A stretch of 50,759 nucleotides of DNA from Acidimicrobiales bacterium (GCA_013003535.1 JABDIY010000085.1:1-50759); one strand, 5' to 3'. Counted from the stretch's first letter, positions 17,250-25,952 are shown. Notes: generated from the sequence alone by a model not told the origin. A program made the numbers and translations.

Positions 17250-18674
17250 TCAACTGAGGAGAACTCTCTCGAGGTGCCTAGGCACCACGGCCGCGTGACC
17301 GAGGTCCGACACGATCGACGTTCTCAGCGCTTCGGCGCCTTCGGGCTCGCCATGGACCAGAAAGATCCGTTGCGGCGCTTTGGCCGCCGATTCGACCCAC
17401 CCGATGAGTTCGTCGTGGTCGGCATGGACAGAAAATGATCGGATGTTGGCGATTTCGGCTCGGACGGTGGTGTAGGACCCCAGCATCTTCACTTCGGTAG
17501 CGCCTTCCACCAACCGTCGGCCGCGCGTCCCGGCCGCCTGGAACCCCACGAGCGCAACGCTGTTACGGAAGTCCGGTAGGAGTCGGGCGAGATGGTGGAG
17601 AACCCTGCCGCCCGTCGCCATCCCTGACGCCGAGACGATGATCGCCGGGTGTTTGAGGAAAGCAAGTTTCTTGGAGTCCTCCACCTCCCGAATCTCGTGT
17701 AATTGGCCGGCGTTGAATGGGTTGGACAGATCCGCGACCGACGGCCGAATATCGCTTGCGCCATCGGCAATGGCGGATCGATACACTTCGAGGGCACGCA
17801 GCGCCATCGGACTGTCCACATACACAGGGAGATCGGGAATCGCACCGCGGGAAACAAGTTCACGCAGGCGAAAGAGAACAACCTCGGTCCGATCAACGGC
17901 GAAGGCGGGGATCAGCACGATCCCGCCGCGAGCTGCGGTTCGCCTGATGACGTCGGCGAGCTGATCGACTGCTCCCGCATCATCATGGGCCCGCCCGCCA
18001 TATGTGGATTCCATGACAAGGAATTCGGTAGTGCCGGGAGGAGTAGGGGCTCGCAGGATCGGGTGAGACGAGCGGCCCAGGTCCCCGCTGAAAAGTACCG
18101 ACCGATTTGCCGCTGAGACGTCTACGGTGACCGTGGCCGAGCCCAGAATGTGTCCGGCGGGCTGAAGTGTCACTTCAATACCCGGCGCGGCAGCAATTCG
18201 TTCTGCGAACGCGGCCGAGCGAATGTGAGTCAAAGCGGCCAGGGCGTCAGCTTCTGTGTAGAGAGGTAGCGCCGGATGATGTTTGGAGTAACCCATGCGA
18301 TTGGCGAACGAGGCCTCCTCCTCCTGAAGGTGCCCGCTGTCGGGCAGCACGATTCCGGCGAGGTCGGCGGTGCCGTGGGAACAGATGACCTCGCCTTGGA
18401 AACCTTGGGCAACGAGCCGCGGGAGATAGCCGATGTGGTCGATGTGAGCGTGGGTTACGATGATGGCGTCGAGATCGGCGGGATTGAATGGGAACGGCGC
18501 CCAGTTCCGTTGGCGGAATTCCTTGAGGCCTTGGAACAAGCCACAGTCGATCAAGACAGCTGATTCGGGGGTTTCGATGAGAAACCGACTTCCGGTCACC
18601 GTTCCCGTTCCGCCGAGAAAAGACAGGATCGGCGTGGACGGTCGGTCGTATAGTCTTGACCGGTCCGGGCTCAT
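17250..18674 (-). CDS. Metallo-beta-lactamase/beta-CASP ribonuclease
   Basis: A 474-residue protein of the CPSF73/COG1236 type. The metallo-beta-lactamase domain has H75-x-H77-x-D79-H80 (THAHIDH) and further ligands in HILGSA and FSGDLG; the beta-CASP insert spans roughly residues 210 to 350 (MESTYGGRAH; SASGMATGGR), and the C-terminal RMMBL part contains SFSVHADHDE. It should process RNA in the cytoplasm as an endo- or exonuclease. The ATG at 18674 was chosen for its GGAGG seven bases upstream; 20 more in-frame residues upstream lack similarity. It stands alone, convergent with the cupin gene. Confidence 0.92.
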   Translation of the reverse strand: MSPDRSRLYDRPSTPILSFLGGTGTVTGSRFLIETPESAVLIDCGLFQGLKEFRQRNWAPFPFNPADLDAIIVTHAHIDHIGYLPRLVAQGFQGEVICSHGTADLAGIVLPDSGHLQEEEASFANRMGYSKHHPALPLYTEADALAALTHIRSAAFAERIAAAPGIEVTLQPAGHILGSATVTVDVSAANRSVLFSGDLGRSSHPILRAPTPPGTTEFLVMESTYGGRAHDDAGAVDQLADVIRRTAARGGIVLIPAFAVDRTEVVLFRLRELVSRGAIPDLPVYVDSPMALRALEVYRSAIADGASDIRPSVADLSNPFNAGQLHEIREVEDSKKLAFLKHPAIIVSASGMATGGRVLHHLARLLPDFRNSVALVGFQAAGTRGRRLVEGATEVKMLGSYTTVRAEIANIRSFSVHADHDELIGWVESAAKAPQRIFLVHGEPEGAEALRTSIVSDLGHAAVVPRHLERVLLS

Positions 18675-18817
18675 ACCTGCGCCTCCAGCGTTTGTCATGT
18701 CTTGCCAAGCACGTTCCTCGCCGCAATTACGCAAGAGGTTGGTGCAGTTCGAACAATCAGGAGCGTCGCCTCCGTCAAGCGGCCGAGGTAGGGGCGTTGG
18801 TCACCTTCCTCCGGGCG

Positions 18818-19747
18818 TTAGCCCCTCGTTGTGAAGGCACGGCGAGGGATTTTGCGCCGAGTGAGGGTCAACCAGACCACCGCAGCCGTGACGATGGCAC
18901 CCCCTACGAGAGTGGAACCCCCTGGAGTTTCATCGGCGAAGGCCCAGACCCACAGTGGGGCGAGCACTACCTCGCTCAGCAGAAGCAGAGTGGTTTCCGA
19001 CGACGGAACCACGCGTTGTGCAATATTGAAGAGCGCCAGAGGTAGACCCAGTAGGACACTGCCCGCGAATACACCTATCAGAGCGTCCCGCCGGCTGAGG
19101 TCGAATCCGCCAGAGGCGAAGACGATCAGTCCCGGTAGGCCGGTAACGAACACTCCGGCCATCAGAATCGGCAGGGCCGGATCCACTGGTTGCGCTGATC
19201 GAATAATCGTTGCGTACAGCCCGAAACCGACTGGGATGGCCAGGGTCAGGAGTGCCCAGGGGGAGAGGTCGTCGGTGATTGTCCCGGCCGCCATGACGCC
19301 CACACCGATGGCGCTGATCGCACTGGCCACAACTACCCGCCACGTAACTCGTTCACCGGTCAGCAGCCAGGTGAAGTAGGCGGCCGCAACCGGTCCCAGC
19401 GTTTGAGCGAAGAGCACGAAGGCCACGGTGGCGAGGTCGAGCGCAATGATGAAAAGGCAGTTGATCCCGCCCAGGATCAGGGCCGCCCAGATGTGCGGGC
19501 CCCGAATCGCTTTGACCGCCAAACCGAGACGCTGCCGTTGCGTGGCCAACAAGGCGAGGCCGGTGACGAGCAGCATCCCGATGCCCCGGAAGAAGAGATA
19601 CTGCCACGGGCTGACGTCGTCCGTGCTTCGAAAAGCCAGCCCGCCAAAGCTGAACACCACGCCGCACAGAAGAACGAGGCCGGACCCCTGGAGATGGCTC
19701 AAGGCCCGGTCGGGTGGCGCCACTCGTACCGCGGGGCGATGCAGCAT
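18818..19747 (-). CDS. EamA/DMT-family transporter
   Basis: A 309-residue membrane protein with ten hydrophobic segments in two repeated halves, as in drug/metabolite exporters of the EamA family (first repeat GSGLVLLCGVVFSFGGLAFR; second repeat SPWALLTLAIPVGFGLYAT). Substrates of this family range from amino acids to nucleosides, so no specific one is proposed. Two ATGs are adjacent; the second (19747) lies 6 bases after TACCGT and is preferred. It is divergent from the patatin-SLOG-TIR operon across 84 bases. Confidence 0.88.
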   Translation of the reverse strand: MLHRPAVRVAPPDRALSHLQGSGLVLLCGVVFSFGGLAFRSTDDVSPWQYLFFRGIGMLLVTGLALLATQRQRLGLAVKAIRGPHIWAALILGGINCLFIIALDLATVAFVLFAQTLGPVAAAYFTWLLTGERVTWRVVVASAISAIGVGVMAAGTITDDLSPWALLTLAIPVGFGLYATIIRSAQPVDPALPILMAGVFVTGLPGLIVFASGGFDLSRRDALIGVFAGSVLLGLPLALFNIAQRVVPSSETTLLLLSEVVLAPLWVWAFADETPGGSTLVGGAIVTAAVVWLTLTRRKIPRRAFTTRG

Positions 19748-19753
19748 CATGGA

Positions 19754-19759
19754 ACGGTA
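19754..19759 (-). promoter_or_regulatory. -10 box, leaderless promoter of EamA transporter
   Basis: On the minus strand this reads TACCGT. The second of two tandem ATGs (19747) is 6 bases away. Confidence 0.55.
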
Positions 19760-19818
19760 GCCACCTGCCGTCTCCCGCCCACCCGATCAGTGCTTGCGCA
19801 CCGACATCGGCAGCAATC

Positions 19819-19824
19819 TATTGT
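19819..19824 (+). promoter_or_regulatory. -10 box, leaderless promoter of patatin-SLOG-TIR operon
   Basis: TATTGT lies 7 bases before the ATG at 19832. It would drive all three overlapping genes; no other promoter is visible within the operon. Confidence 0.6.
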
Positions 19825-19831
19825 GGATCGC

Positions 19832-20980
19832 ATGCTGTTGACCGCTCCGCCGCCGCCGAAAGTTGCGGGCCAACGCCGTCTGCTGGCCCTTGACGGGGGC
19901 GGAATTCGGGGTGTTCTCACATTGGAGATATTGGCGGAACTGGAGGCGGTGATCCGGGCCGAACACGACCAGGAGAATCTGGTTCTGGCCGACTATTTCG
20001 ACTATTTCGCCGGCACGAGTACCGGGGCCATGATCGCCACTGGATTGGCGTTGGGCTGGCCGGTAGAAAGAATCCTCAAAAGCTACGTCGATTCCGGACC
20101 GTTGCTGTTCGAGCCCATCAAGAAGCTCCGACGGGTGGCAACGCTGTTCGGCTACAAGTATCCGAGAGCAGGGCTGGCCAACCAGTTGCAAGCGGAGTAC
20201 GGCACGGAAACCCGGTTCGGCGACGCCGCTTTTCACAGTTTGCTCCTCGTCGTAGTTCACAACAGCACTACAGATTCACCGTGGCCCCTCAGCAATAATC
20301 CCGATGCGCTGTACAACGACAGCACCCTTGCCGACTGCAATCTCAACCTGCCGCTCTGGCAAATCGTGCGAGCCTCCACTGCCGCACCAGTGTTTTTTCC
20401 GCCAGAACGGGTGACGTTAGGAACCCGGGAGTTCATTTTCGTCGATGGCGGAATTACTCCGTTCAACAATCCGGCCTTTCAGCTGTTCCTGCAGGCCACG
20501 CTGCCGGAATACCGGTTGGAATGGGAGACGGGCGAGGACAAGTTGCTCCTCGTTTCCGTGGGAACCGGTTCCATCCCGAAGGCAATCCCCTCCCTTCGGT
20601 CCAGGGACATGAATCTTGTCCACACGCTCAAGACGGTGCCCGGCACACTCATGGCCGGAGCCGCCATGCAGCAAGATCTCATGTGCCGTGCAATCGGTCG
20701 TTGCCGGCACGGCGCCCCGATCGACGGCGAGGTTGGTCGGGTGGATTCTCAACGTCGAACGCCACCGCTGTTCACCTATGTTCGCTACAACGCGGAGCTG
20801 AGCGCCGACTCGTTCCGAGAAATGAGCCTGGATCACCTCACCAGCGACGAAATCGTGACCGGTGCCCAGCAACTGGATGGTGTGGAGTTCATGGCGGAGC
20901 TTTCCGAGATCGGCAAGGCTGCCGCCAAGGAAGTCAACTGGGAGACCTTTGCTGGTTTCCGGGGCGTTGCCTCGCCGTGA
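19832..20980 (+). CDS. Patatin-like phospholipase (effector candidate)
   Basis: A 382-residue patatin of the kind also used as CapV-type effectors. The oxyanion loop is DGGGIRG (residues 21 to 27), the nucleophile is S63 in GTSTG, and the catalytic Asp lies in VDGG near residue 208. The C-terminal part (FTYVRYNAEL; LSEIGKAAAKEV) resembles the extension of bacterial patatins such as those of CBASS operons. It should hydrolyse membrane lipids, in the cytoplasm at the inner face of the membrane. The start follows the TATTGT box; a longer in-frame upstream extension is antisense to the EamA gene. Its last bases overlap the SLOG-like gene as GTGA. It is the first gene of a three-gene operon, and activity is probably held in check by its partners. 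Confidence 0.9.
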   Translation: MLLTAPPPPKVAGQRRLLALDGGGIRGVLTLEILAELEAVIRAEHDQENLVLADYFDYFAGTSTGAMIATGLALGWPVERILKSYVDSGPLLFEPIKKLRRVATLFGYKYPRAGLANQLQAEYGTETRFGDAAFHSLLLVVVHNSTTDSPWPLSNNPDALYNDSTLADCNLNLPLWQIVRASTAAPVFFPPERVTLGTREFIFVDGGITPFNNPAFQLFLQATLPEYRLEWETGEDKLLLVSVGTGSIPKAIPSLRSRDMNLVHTLKTVPGTLMAGAAMQQDLMCRAIGRCRHGAPIDGEVGRVDSQRRTPPLFTYVRYNAELSADSFREMSLDHLTSDEIVTGAQQLDGVEFMAELSEIGKAAAKEVNWETFAGFRGVASP

Positions 20981-21552
20981 GAGTGGTCTTCAGCGGCCAC
21001 CGAATCGATGAACGAGGCAGACAATTTGAGCGATTTCCGCCGCGCTGTAAAGCTGCGGTTCAACAGGCGATACGAACCGCACTTCAGCAGGTTGTCGCAA
21101 ACTCCGAGTCTGAGGTCTCTGGGATAGCCAGCCTCGCCAGTGGTGGCGACATTCTCTTTCACGAGGCCTGCGCCGATTTGGGTGTCACATCAACGATCTA
21201 CTTACCGCTCCCGGCCCCAGACTTCATCCGCCAGTCCGTTCTCAGTGGTGGTGTCCGATGGGTGTGGCGTGCAATGAAGCTTCTGCGAACACACGAGATT
21301 CGGAACGCGTCCGAACTCGATGCCCGGGTTCCCGGCTCCGGCGAGTCAGGCCCTGCGGTATTCGAGCGGGCCAACATTTGGATGCTCGACGACAACGAGT
21401 CCGCTGATGCTCCAGTGATGGTTCTGGCGCTGTGGGATGGCGTCACCTCGGGTCAGCTCCCGGGGGGTACTTGGCAAATGGTTGACTTGGCCCGATCCCG
21501 AGGAATCCCTGTTCAGATTCTGGATATGAACGCGTTGAGAAATCGGGCCTGA
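20977..21552 (+). CDS. SLOG-like nucleotide-sensor domain protein
   Basis: A 191-residue single-domain protein. The N terminus reads VVFSGHRID and is followed by a Rossmann-type core with the phosphate-binding-like ASGGDILFHEAC (S55-G56-G57-D58); the C terminus has LALWDG and GGTWQMVDLARSRGIPV. This arrangement is the one I associate with the SLOG (Smf/DprA-LOG) superfamily, whose members bind nucleotides, including TIR products in Thoeris. The same block occurs fused to signalling proteins in other bacteria. The GTG start overlaps the patatin stop by 4 bases, and the stop overlaps the TIR ATG by 1 base, so equal expression is likely. It may be the sensor that couples TIR product to patatin; ligand unknown. 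The SLOG call is by motif only. Confidence 0.7.
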   Translation: MRVVFSGHRIDERGRQFERFPPRCKAAVQQAIRTALQQVVANSESEVSGIASLASGGDILFHEACADLGVTSTIYLPLPAPDFIRQSVLSGGVRWVWRAMKLLRTHEIRNASELDARVPGSGESGPAVFERANIWMLDDNESADAPVMVLALWDGVTSGQLPGGTWQMVDLARSRGIPVQILDMNALRNRA

Positions 21553-24362
21553 TGGACGTCCCGGAGAGGAAGGGGCAGAGTTACGACGCCTTCCTGTCCT
21601 ATAGCCATGCTGACATCCACGTAGCTGAGGCTCTCCAGCGCGGCCTCCACCGAGTGGGCCGCCGAGTCGGTCAGCTTCGAGCCTTGCGGGTCTACCGGGA
21701 TGCCACCGATCTCGCCGCCAACCCGGGATTCTGGGCGAAACTGGAAGAGGCGATTCAGTCATCCCGCTACCTCGTAGCGGTTCTCTCACCGGCGGCAGCG
21801 GGGTCAGAGTGGGTGAACCGGGAAATCGAAACGTGGATCTCGGAGCGCGGTTCTGACAACGTGCTCATCGCTCTGGTAGAGGGCTCGCTGGTCTGGGATG
21901 TGGAACGGAACAGCTTCGACCCCCAGCTTTCCAACGCTGCGCCTGCGGCGCTACTTCAGGCCGATGTTTTCGCAGCAGAACCATTGTTTGTTGACTTGAC
22001 GAGCTTCTCACCTGAGGATCTCGCGGACATTCGGGAAGGGCCGTTTCGATCCAAAGTCGTGGATATCGCGGCTCCCATCCACGGGAAATCGAAGGACCAG
22101 CTAGATGGTGAAGATCGAAAAGAGCTTCGTCGTTTTCGCCGATATCGCCGCGCTGCGATCTTGGGACTGGTCGTGTTGACGATGGCGTCGGTCGTGACGA
22201 GTTTCGTAGCCGTAGGACAACGAAATGAGGCAAGGCGACAGACAGCCAATGCTCGCGCTCGTGAGTTGGCGGCCCTGGCGATCAGCGAAGACGATCCAGA
22301 TCGAGCGCTTGCACTCGCCGTCGAGGCTGAATTCGCCACCGAGTCTCCGGTTGTTCTCGCCAGAACTGCATTCGCCACAGCGGTCAACCGTTACCTCCAG
22401 TTACCAGCAACCGCAACTGGGCCGCCGTGGCGAAAGCACGTCGGCGGGGTGAATGACCTGGCCTGGTCGCCCGATGGATCCCGCTCGGTCAGCGTGGGTG
22501 GCGAGGCTGGCGTTGTCGTCTGGAGCGAGCGCGGGGATGTGGTCCTTGACATCGCGCCTGACCATGAGGACGGCCAGAGTTATGAATCGGTCGCTTGGTC
22601 GCCGGACGGGACGAGGATCGTGATCGGTGACGATCGAGGCGAGGTGACATTCCTCGATTCGGCAAGTGGAAACGCCATCGCGTCGTTTGGGCTATCAGAG
22701 ACCGTCGTTGATGCGGTGGAGTGGGCGCCAGATGGAAGCGTAGTTGCCGTTGGACTTCGGTCGGGGGCGGTTCTGCTGGTGAGCCCAGCGGACGGCGAAA
22801 GCTCATGGCTCTTGGACCCCGAGTCCGGGGATGACGCTTACAAACACGATTTGGCATGGTCCCCCGATGGCTCCAGACTGTTGTCAGCCGGAGCGACGGT
22901 TGACGTGGCGTTGATTCTGGATCCCGATGGTGGAATGGGCCCGATCGAGCTAGCCACCGAGGTCGGTGCGGTACGTGCTGTTGACTGGTCGCCCGATGGG
23001 CGGACGGTGGTAATCGGCGGATCGGGCGGAACGATCGAGCTCTTCGATGCGCTGACGGGAGAGTTCACGTCCTCTTTGTCGCTCGAGGGCGACTGGATCG
23101 ATACCGTCTCCTACTCTCCGGATGGAGCGATGATCGCTTCGGGTGGACATGACAGCCAGGTCCGGTTCTTCGATGCCGAGAGCGGACAGCAAATTGGCGG
23201 TTCGCTCACAAGCCACCGAGGTTGGATCAATAGCGTCGCATGGTCACCCGACGGAGAACGGCTCCTCACTGCGAGCACGGACCGAACGATTCGCCAGTGG
23301 GAAACGGATGGATCGCTGGGCCCGTTCGAGCTCCGATCCCACCAGGACTCGGTTCTGGGTTTGCGATGGTCGCCGTCGGGTCAGTCGTTGCTGTCTGGTA
23401 GTTCTGACATGACGTCCCTCGTATGGGACGCTCGGAGTCTCGAACCGACGGGAGGGTCCATGAGCCACGATGCCGAAGTGGGAGCGGTGGCGTGGTCTGC
23501 TGATGAGCAGTGGGTCGCATCGGGCGACGATGGCGGGACTCTTGTGGTTTGGGATTCCACCACCGGGCGCGAACTCTTCAGAACCGACGCTCATGACGAC
23601 GCCATTTTCGACCTGGACTGGTCAGCGGCGTCGAACTTGATCGCAAGCGCATCCACCGATGGGACCGTTGCGATCACAGATGGGGGAGTGGGACAGCGGA
23701 TCGCAACGATTACCCCTGACGGTGGCAGCGCCCTGACTTCGGTGAGTTGGTCGCCGGAGGGTGATCGCCTCGCCCTCGCCGGTGACGATGGCGTGGTAAA
23801 CCTCTGGCATCGGGCGACCGACCAGGTGGAGAACGAACTGTGGCTCGATGATCGTGACCTTTTCGTCAACTCGATTGCGTGGTCGCCGAGCGGTCGGCTT
23901 CTGGCGGCCGGCTATTCGGACAGCACGATTCGTATCTGGGATGTTGATGACGCTACTCGACCGTTCAGGACGCTGTTGGGGCACGACGCCGGAGTGTTGA
24001 GCGTCTCGTGGTCGCCAGCCGACGGCCTCTTGGTTTCGGGATCCGAGGACGCTTCGGTCCGTATTTGGGATATTGAGGCGGGTCGGCAACTTGGACCAGC
24101 CTTGACCCACCCCGACTGGAAAGCCGACGTGGTTCGAGTGGACTGGTCCCCCGATGGCGACCGAATTGCGTCGGCGTTCAACACCAGCGGAATCCAGATT
24201 TGGGAGGCGCTCACCGAACTCGATGCTTGCAGGCTGGCCCTTCGAGCACTGGGCGCCGAAGCTCTCTCTGGTCTCGTAGAGGACATCTCGGGTTCTCCGA
24301 TTTGCTCGACTCCAACCGCCGTCACCGATCTGACTCCGCTCCCGGTGGCCCCGATCCGCTGA
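21552..24362 (+). CDS. TIR domain, membrane helix and 14 WD40 repeats
   Basis: A 936-residue protein. Residues 9 to 150 are a TIR domain (YDAFLSYSHAD; LRALRVYRDATDL; VLSPAAAGSEWVNREIE) with E91 in the position of the NADase glutamate. A basic stretch and one hydrophobic helix at about 200 to 222 (AAILGLVVLTMASVV) anchor it, placing the TIR on one side and the repeats on the other. A linker with ARELAALAISEDDPDRALALA leads into WD40 repeats from about 293 to 890; I count 14 WSPDG-type motifs, enough for two seven-bladed propellers. A short C-terminal tail holds two cysteines. No NTPase (STAND) module is present. The repeats probably sense a ligand or protein; the TIR may cleave NAD. Substrate and trigger are unknown. 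Confidence 0.92.
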   Translation: MDVPERKGQSYDAFLSYSHADIHVAEALQRGLHRVGRRVGQLRALRVYRDATDLAANPGFWAKLEEAIQSSRYLVAVLSPAAAGSEWVNREIETWISERGSDNVLIALVEGSLVWDVERNSFDPQLSNAAPAALLQADVFAAEPLFVDLTSFSPEDLADIREGPFRSKVVDIAAPIHGKSKDQLDGEDRKELRRFRRYRRAAILGLVVLTMASVVTSFVAVGQRNEARRQTANARARELAALAISEDDPDRALALAVEAEFATESPVVLARTAFATAVNRYLQLPATATGPPWRKHVGGVNDLAWSPDGSRSVSVGGEAGVVVWSERGDVVLDIAPDHEDGQSYESVAWSPDGTRIVIGDDRGEVTFLDSASGNAIASFGLSETVVDAVEWAPDGSVVAVGLRSGAVLLVSPADGESSWLLDPESGDDAYKHDLAWSPDGSRLLSAGATVDVALILDPDGGMGPIELATEVGAVRAVDWSPDGRTVVIGGSGGTIELFDALTGEFTSSLSLEGDWIDTVSYSPDGAMIASGGHDSQVRFFDAESGQQIGGSLTSHRGWINSVAWSPDGERLLTASTDRTIRQWETDGSLGPFELRSHQDSVLGLRWSPSGQSLLSGSSDMTSLVWDARSLEPTGGSMSHDAEVGAVAWSADEQWVASGDDGGTLVVWDSTTGRELFRTDAHDDAIFDLDWSAASNLIASASTDGTVAITDGGVGQRIATITPDGGSALTSVSWSPEGDRLALAGDDGVVNLWHRATDQVENELWLDDRDLFVNSIAWSPSGRLLAAGYSDSTIRIWDVDDATRPFRTLLGHDAGVLSVSWSPADGLLVSGSEDASVRIWDIEAGRQLGPALTHPDWKADVVRVDWSPDGDRIASAFNTSGIQIWEALTELDACRLALRALGAEALSGLVEDISGSPICSTPTAVTDLTPLPVAPIR

Positions 24363-24387
24363 TCGGTTGGTCTTTCGGCTCACTGAC

Positions 24388-24393
24388 TACTGT
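24388..24393 (+). promoter_or_regulatory. -10 box, leaderless promoter of RidA gene
   Basis: TACTGT lies 6 bases before the ATG at 24400, so the RidA gene has its own promoter and is probably not part of the preceding TIR operon. Confidence 0.6.
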
Positions 24394-24399
24394 TGTCTG

Positions 24400-24816
24400 A
24401 TGGAAGACCTCCGAGTCCGAATAAGCCAGGGCAGCACCTTCGAGAAACAAGTCGGCTATTCCCGTGCTGTCAGCGACGGGCGCTGGGTGTTTGTTTCTGG
24501 CACCACCGGGTTCAACTACGCCTCGATGACCATCGCTGATGACGTCGTGGATCAGGTGGAGCAGACGCTCGCCAACATCGATGCGGCGCTTGTCTCGGCT
24601 GGGGCAGTGGCCGCAGATGTGGTTCGGGTGAAGTATTACCTGCCAGATCCGGCTGACTTCGAGGCGTGCTGGCCGTCGTTGCGCCGGTACTTCTCTGAAG
24701 CACGGCCGGCGGCAACCATGCTCGTATGCGGTTTGGCCGACCCTCGCATGAAGATCGAAATCGAAGTTACCGCCCTGAAGCCCAGCCGTGTGGAGGAGGT
24801 CCGGGTGAGGCGGTAG
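24400..24816 (+). CDS. RidA-family (YjgF) deaminase
   Basis: A 138-residue RidA-like protein. Family features seen: N-terminal YSRAVSDGRWVFVSGTTG, central DVVDQVEQTLANIDAAL, and the C-terminal ADPRMKIEIEVTAL carrying the arginine that binds the carboxylate of imine substrates. RidA proteins hydrolyse reactive enamine/imine intermediates made by PLP enzymes, in the cytoplasm. The start is set by the leaderless box. A double-ACT gene follows after 16 bases with its own box. Confidence 0.9.
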   Translation: MEDLRVRISQGSTFEKQVGYSRAVSDGRWVFVSGTTGFNYASMTIADDVVDQVEQTLANIDAALVSAGAVAADVVRVKYYLPDPADFEACWPSLRRYFSEARPAATMLVCGLADPRMKIEIEVTALKPSRVEEVRVRR

Positions 24817-24819
24817 TAG

Positions 24820-24825
24820 TACCGT
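24820..24825 (+). promoter_or_regulatory. -10 box, leaderless promoter of double-ACT gene
   Basis: TACCGT lies 7 bases before the ATG at 24833. Confidence 0.55.
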
Positions 24826-24832
24826 CGAACCC

Positions 24833-25354
24833 ATGGCTTCAGTAGTGATCACCGCAATCGGCGACGACCGGACCGGACTGGTGGGTGGGTTGGCTGCGGT
24901 TGTCGCAGAGCACGACGGCAACTGGGATCGTAGCCATATGGCCGAACTCGCCGGCAAGTTTGCCGGAATCGTCCTGGTCACGGTGCCCGATGCCGCAGCG
25001 CAGAACCTCCTAGTGGCACTTGAATCTCTGGAAGCTGATGGTCTCCTTACGATCACCGCCGAGTTGACCAATACCCAACCCGATCTACCGCCGCCCCAAC
25101 GCATCATGCTCCAACTCGTTGGTCAGGATCATCCCGGCATAGTTCATGACGTTTCCACGGCATTGGCCGCCAGCGGTGTGAGCATCGACGAACTCGAGAC
25201 CGAAGTGGGCCCAGCACCACAGGGCGGCCACATGTTCACCGCCCGGGCGTTCCTGGAGTTGCCGCCAGGCATGAGTGACGATGATCTACGTACGGTGCTG
25301 GAAGATGTTGCTCAAGACCTCATGGTTGACATAGATGTGGGGTCTGAGGACTGA
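24833..25354 (+). CDS. Double ACT-domain protein (GcvR-like)
   Basis: A 173-residue protein made of two ACT domains: the first at 2 to 80 (ITAIGDDRTGLVGGLAAVVAEH), the second at 90 to 168 (LQLVGQDHPGIVHDVSTALAAS). This is the layout of GcvR, the regulator of glycine cleavage in enterobacteria, but no DNA-binding part is present. It probably binds an amino acid and modulates a partner. No glycine-cleavage gene lies in the window, so the GcvR role is not supported here. Confidence 0.85.
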   Translation: MASVVITAIGDDRTGLVGGLAAVVAEHDGNWDRSHMAELAGKFAGIVLVTVPDAAAQNLLVALESLEADGLLTITAELTNTQPDLPPPQRIMLQLVGQDHPGIVHDVSTALAASGVSIDELETEVGPAPQGGHMFTARAFLELPPGMSDDDLRTVLEDVAQDLMVDIDVGSED

Positions 25355-25370
25355 TTCCGCTTGAGCCTCA

Positions 25371-25376
25371 TAGGAT
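25371..25376 (+). promoter_or_regulatory. -10 box, leaderless promoter of AhpD-like gene
   Basis: TAGGAT lies 6 bases before the ATG at 25383, selecting it over a GTG three bases upstream. Confidence 0.6.
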
Positions 25377-25382
25377 TCGGTG

Positions 25383-25952
25383 ATGGCTGACCATCGCATT
25401 TCTCGTTTCCCTGTTCCTGAACTCGCGGACCTGCCCGATGACATTCGAGAACGGATCGAGGCGGTGCAGGAGAAATCTGGGTTCATTCCCAACGTATTCG
25501 TGGCGCTCGCTCATCGTCCCGATGAATTCCGCGCTTTCTTCGCCATGCATGATGCATTGATGGAAAAGTCCGATGGGCTCAGCAAGGCCGAGCGGGAAAT
25601 GATCGTTGTAGCAACCAGTGCGACCAACAACTGTCTCTATTGCGTCGTGGCGCATGGTGCGATCCTGCGGATCAGGGCGAAGAACCCGTTGATCGCCGAT
25701 CAGCTGGCGACCAACCCGTGGAAGGCTGATCTCACCGACCGAGAGCGGGCGATCGTGGACTTTGCGTTGCTCGTGGCCGGCAACTCCGCAGGGATCACCG
25801 ACGATCAGGTTGCTGCGATGGCGGCGAAGGGCTTCACCGAAGACGAGATCTGGGATATCGGCGCGATTACGGCGTTCTTTGCCTTGTCCAACCGGTTGGC
25901 GAACCTTGCATCGATGCGACCTAATGACGAGTTCTATTCAATGGCTCGCTAG
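25383..25952 (+). CDS. AhpD-like (carboxymuconolactone decarboxylase family) peroxidase-related protein
   Basis: A 189-residue all-helical protein with the redox motif C84-L-Y-C87 followed by H91 (NNCLYCVVAH), as in AhpD-type alkylhydroperoxidases and peroxidase-related enzymes. The N-terminal PNVFVALAHRPDEFRAFFAMHD segment is typical of this subfamily. It likely reduces peroxides or protein disulfides in the cytoplasm. It stands alone after the ACT gene; the start is set by the TAGGAT box. Confidence 0.9.
   Translation: MADHRISRFPVPELADLPDDIRERIEAVQEKSGFIPNVFVALAHRPDEFRAFFAMHDALMEKSDGLSKAEREMIVVATSATNNCLYCVVAHGAILRIRAKNPLIADQLATNPWKADLTDRERAIVDFALLVAGNSAGITDDQVAAMAAKGFTEDEIWDIGAITAFFALSNRLANLASMRPNDEFYSMAR

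Noticed and set aside
19832..24362. Labelling the TIR operon as classical Thoeris or CBASS
   Set aside because: There is no CD-NTase, no ThsA-type fusion and no Cap2/Cap3; only individual parts correspond.
24400..25952. RidA, ACT and AhpD-like genes as extra members of the TIR operon
   Set aside because: Each has its own leaderless -10 box, and the families are common housekeeping genes.
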